A program made the translations under genes and the position numbers. Shown here piece by piece: positions 63,421 through 64,000 of a DNA stretch of 64,000 nt (its first letter is position 1; every line of letters starts with the position of its first letter). Location: the NCBI RefSeq assembly GCF_028640845.1, contig NC_080546.1:68849205-68913204 (forward strand), written 5' to 3'. The notes under the pieces are model-generated. The model was not told where the DNA came from. It ran no database searches and worked only from the letters and a program-made list of their open reading frames with translations. This stretch comes from Ahaetulla prasina (Eukaryota > Chordata > Lepidosauria > Squamata > Colubridae).

Positions 63421-63665
63421 CTGGTGGCTCAGACTGCTAAGACAGTCTGTTATTAACACAGCTGCTTGCAATTACTGCAGGTTCAAGTCCCACCAGGCCC
63501 AAGGTTGACTCAGCCTTCCATCCTTTATAAGGTAGGTAAAATGAGGACCCAGATTGTTGGGGGCAATAAAAGTTGACTTTGTATATAATATACAAATGGA
63601 TGAAGACTATTGCTTAACATAGTGTAAGCCGCCTTGAGTCTTCGGAGAAGGGCGGGATATAAATG
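63421..63665 (+). mobile_element. tRNA-derived SINE with LINE-like 3' stem-loop
   Basis: GTGGCTCAGACTGCTAAGAC head, B box CAGGTTCAAGTCCCACC, AAGGTTGACTCAGCC, TAAAATGAGGACCCAGATTG, and a 3' end GCCGCCTTGAGTCTTCGGAG AAGGGCGGGATATAAATG. It ends in an A-run. This is the cleanest copy of the family. Confidence 0.88.
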
Positions 63666-63669
63666 CAAA

Positions 63670-64000
63670 TTTAAAAAAAAATTCATCACCCAGTTAAAGA
63701 CTTAAATGAAATACTCCAGGCTGACAGCTTTGCTTCTAATGACATTTGGCTCCAGATCAGATTGGGCTCTTTTTTTTCGCATGAAGGAAGAACACGGAGC
63801 AAATGAAAATAAAGAGCCTCCAGCCTCTAACAAATGCTGAAGTGACCATCTCTGCTGCTGGATGCTGGGTATGACTCTTATTTTCATTGGACTGCTACCT
63901 ATTTGAGGAAAGGGTTGCTTTTTACAACATAGTGAGGAACAACAAACAGCGCTCGTTGCCTTGGTGGCTGCTGCTGCTACCCTTACCCCACAGAGGTCCA
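63670..64000. other. unannotated sequence at the right edge
   Basis: No recognised repeat. It is moderately GC-rich near the end (CTGCTGCTGCTACC). A 61-codon minus frame (63702-63887) has no recognised domain. Confidence 0.4.

Overview
This window looks like noncoding, repeat-rich DNA from a squamate reptile, most likely a snake. The case rests on the repeats: a full Sauria-type SINE, BovB/RTE and CR1 3' ends, LINEs ending in ATTCT or AATAG pentanucleotides, L2-like and L1-like LINEs, hAT MITEs carrying a TACCGGTTC core, and Ty3/gypsy, Ty1/copia and retrovirus-like elements side by side. I found no intact host gene, rRNA, tRNA, operon or CRISPR array. Nearly all long reading frames belong to transposable elements, and most are broken. 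Element boundaries come from target-site duplications (TSDs) and conserved motifs read by eye; family names are provisional.

Bases 1-9806 are AT-rich and mostly single copy. They hold small MITEs and SINEs, one weak candidate terminal exon (6017-6272), and a recent 1,670-bp tandem duplication (6401-9740). Bases 9807-25800 are an insertion complex. A Ty3/gypsy pol is split by a Ty1/copia element (11681-21073), which was itself hit by a nearly complete 5.4-kb L1 (14904-20334, 17-bp TSD), a 5'-truncated LINE (13204-14247), a BovB tail (20618-20684) and possibly an LTR. A second L1-type element with ORF1 but no ORF2 (about 21541-24840) interrupts the gypsy remnant.

Bases 26200-33205 are a decayed hAT transposase on the minus strand, broken by an L1 fragment whose ORF1 and ORF2 are in one frame, a solo LTR, two hAT MITEs and a LINE tail. 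Bases 33206-44350 hold a SCAN-like exon remnant, solo LTRs, CR1 tips, a Sauria SINE inside a LINE, several satellites and an endogenous retrovirus pol remnant. Bases 44350-52480 contain an L1 3' segment, an L2-like LINE, and a CR1 that can be followed in three blocks around an L2-like insertion, a large inverted-repeat element and another LINE.

Bases 52495-58930 are a gypsy element whose gag is split by a deletion derivative of a chromodomain gypsy (TSD ATACC) and whose pol is split by an LTR that carries its own LINE insertion. Bases 59200-64000 hold a minus-strand gypsy remnant cut by a 631-bp solo LTR, then MITEs, a palindromic element, a LINE end and a SINE.

No gene network can be inferred. 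What the window records is a relative order of insertions, plus a shared 3' stem-loop between an L2-like LINE and a SINE that suggests the SINE used that LINE's machinery.
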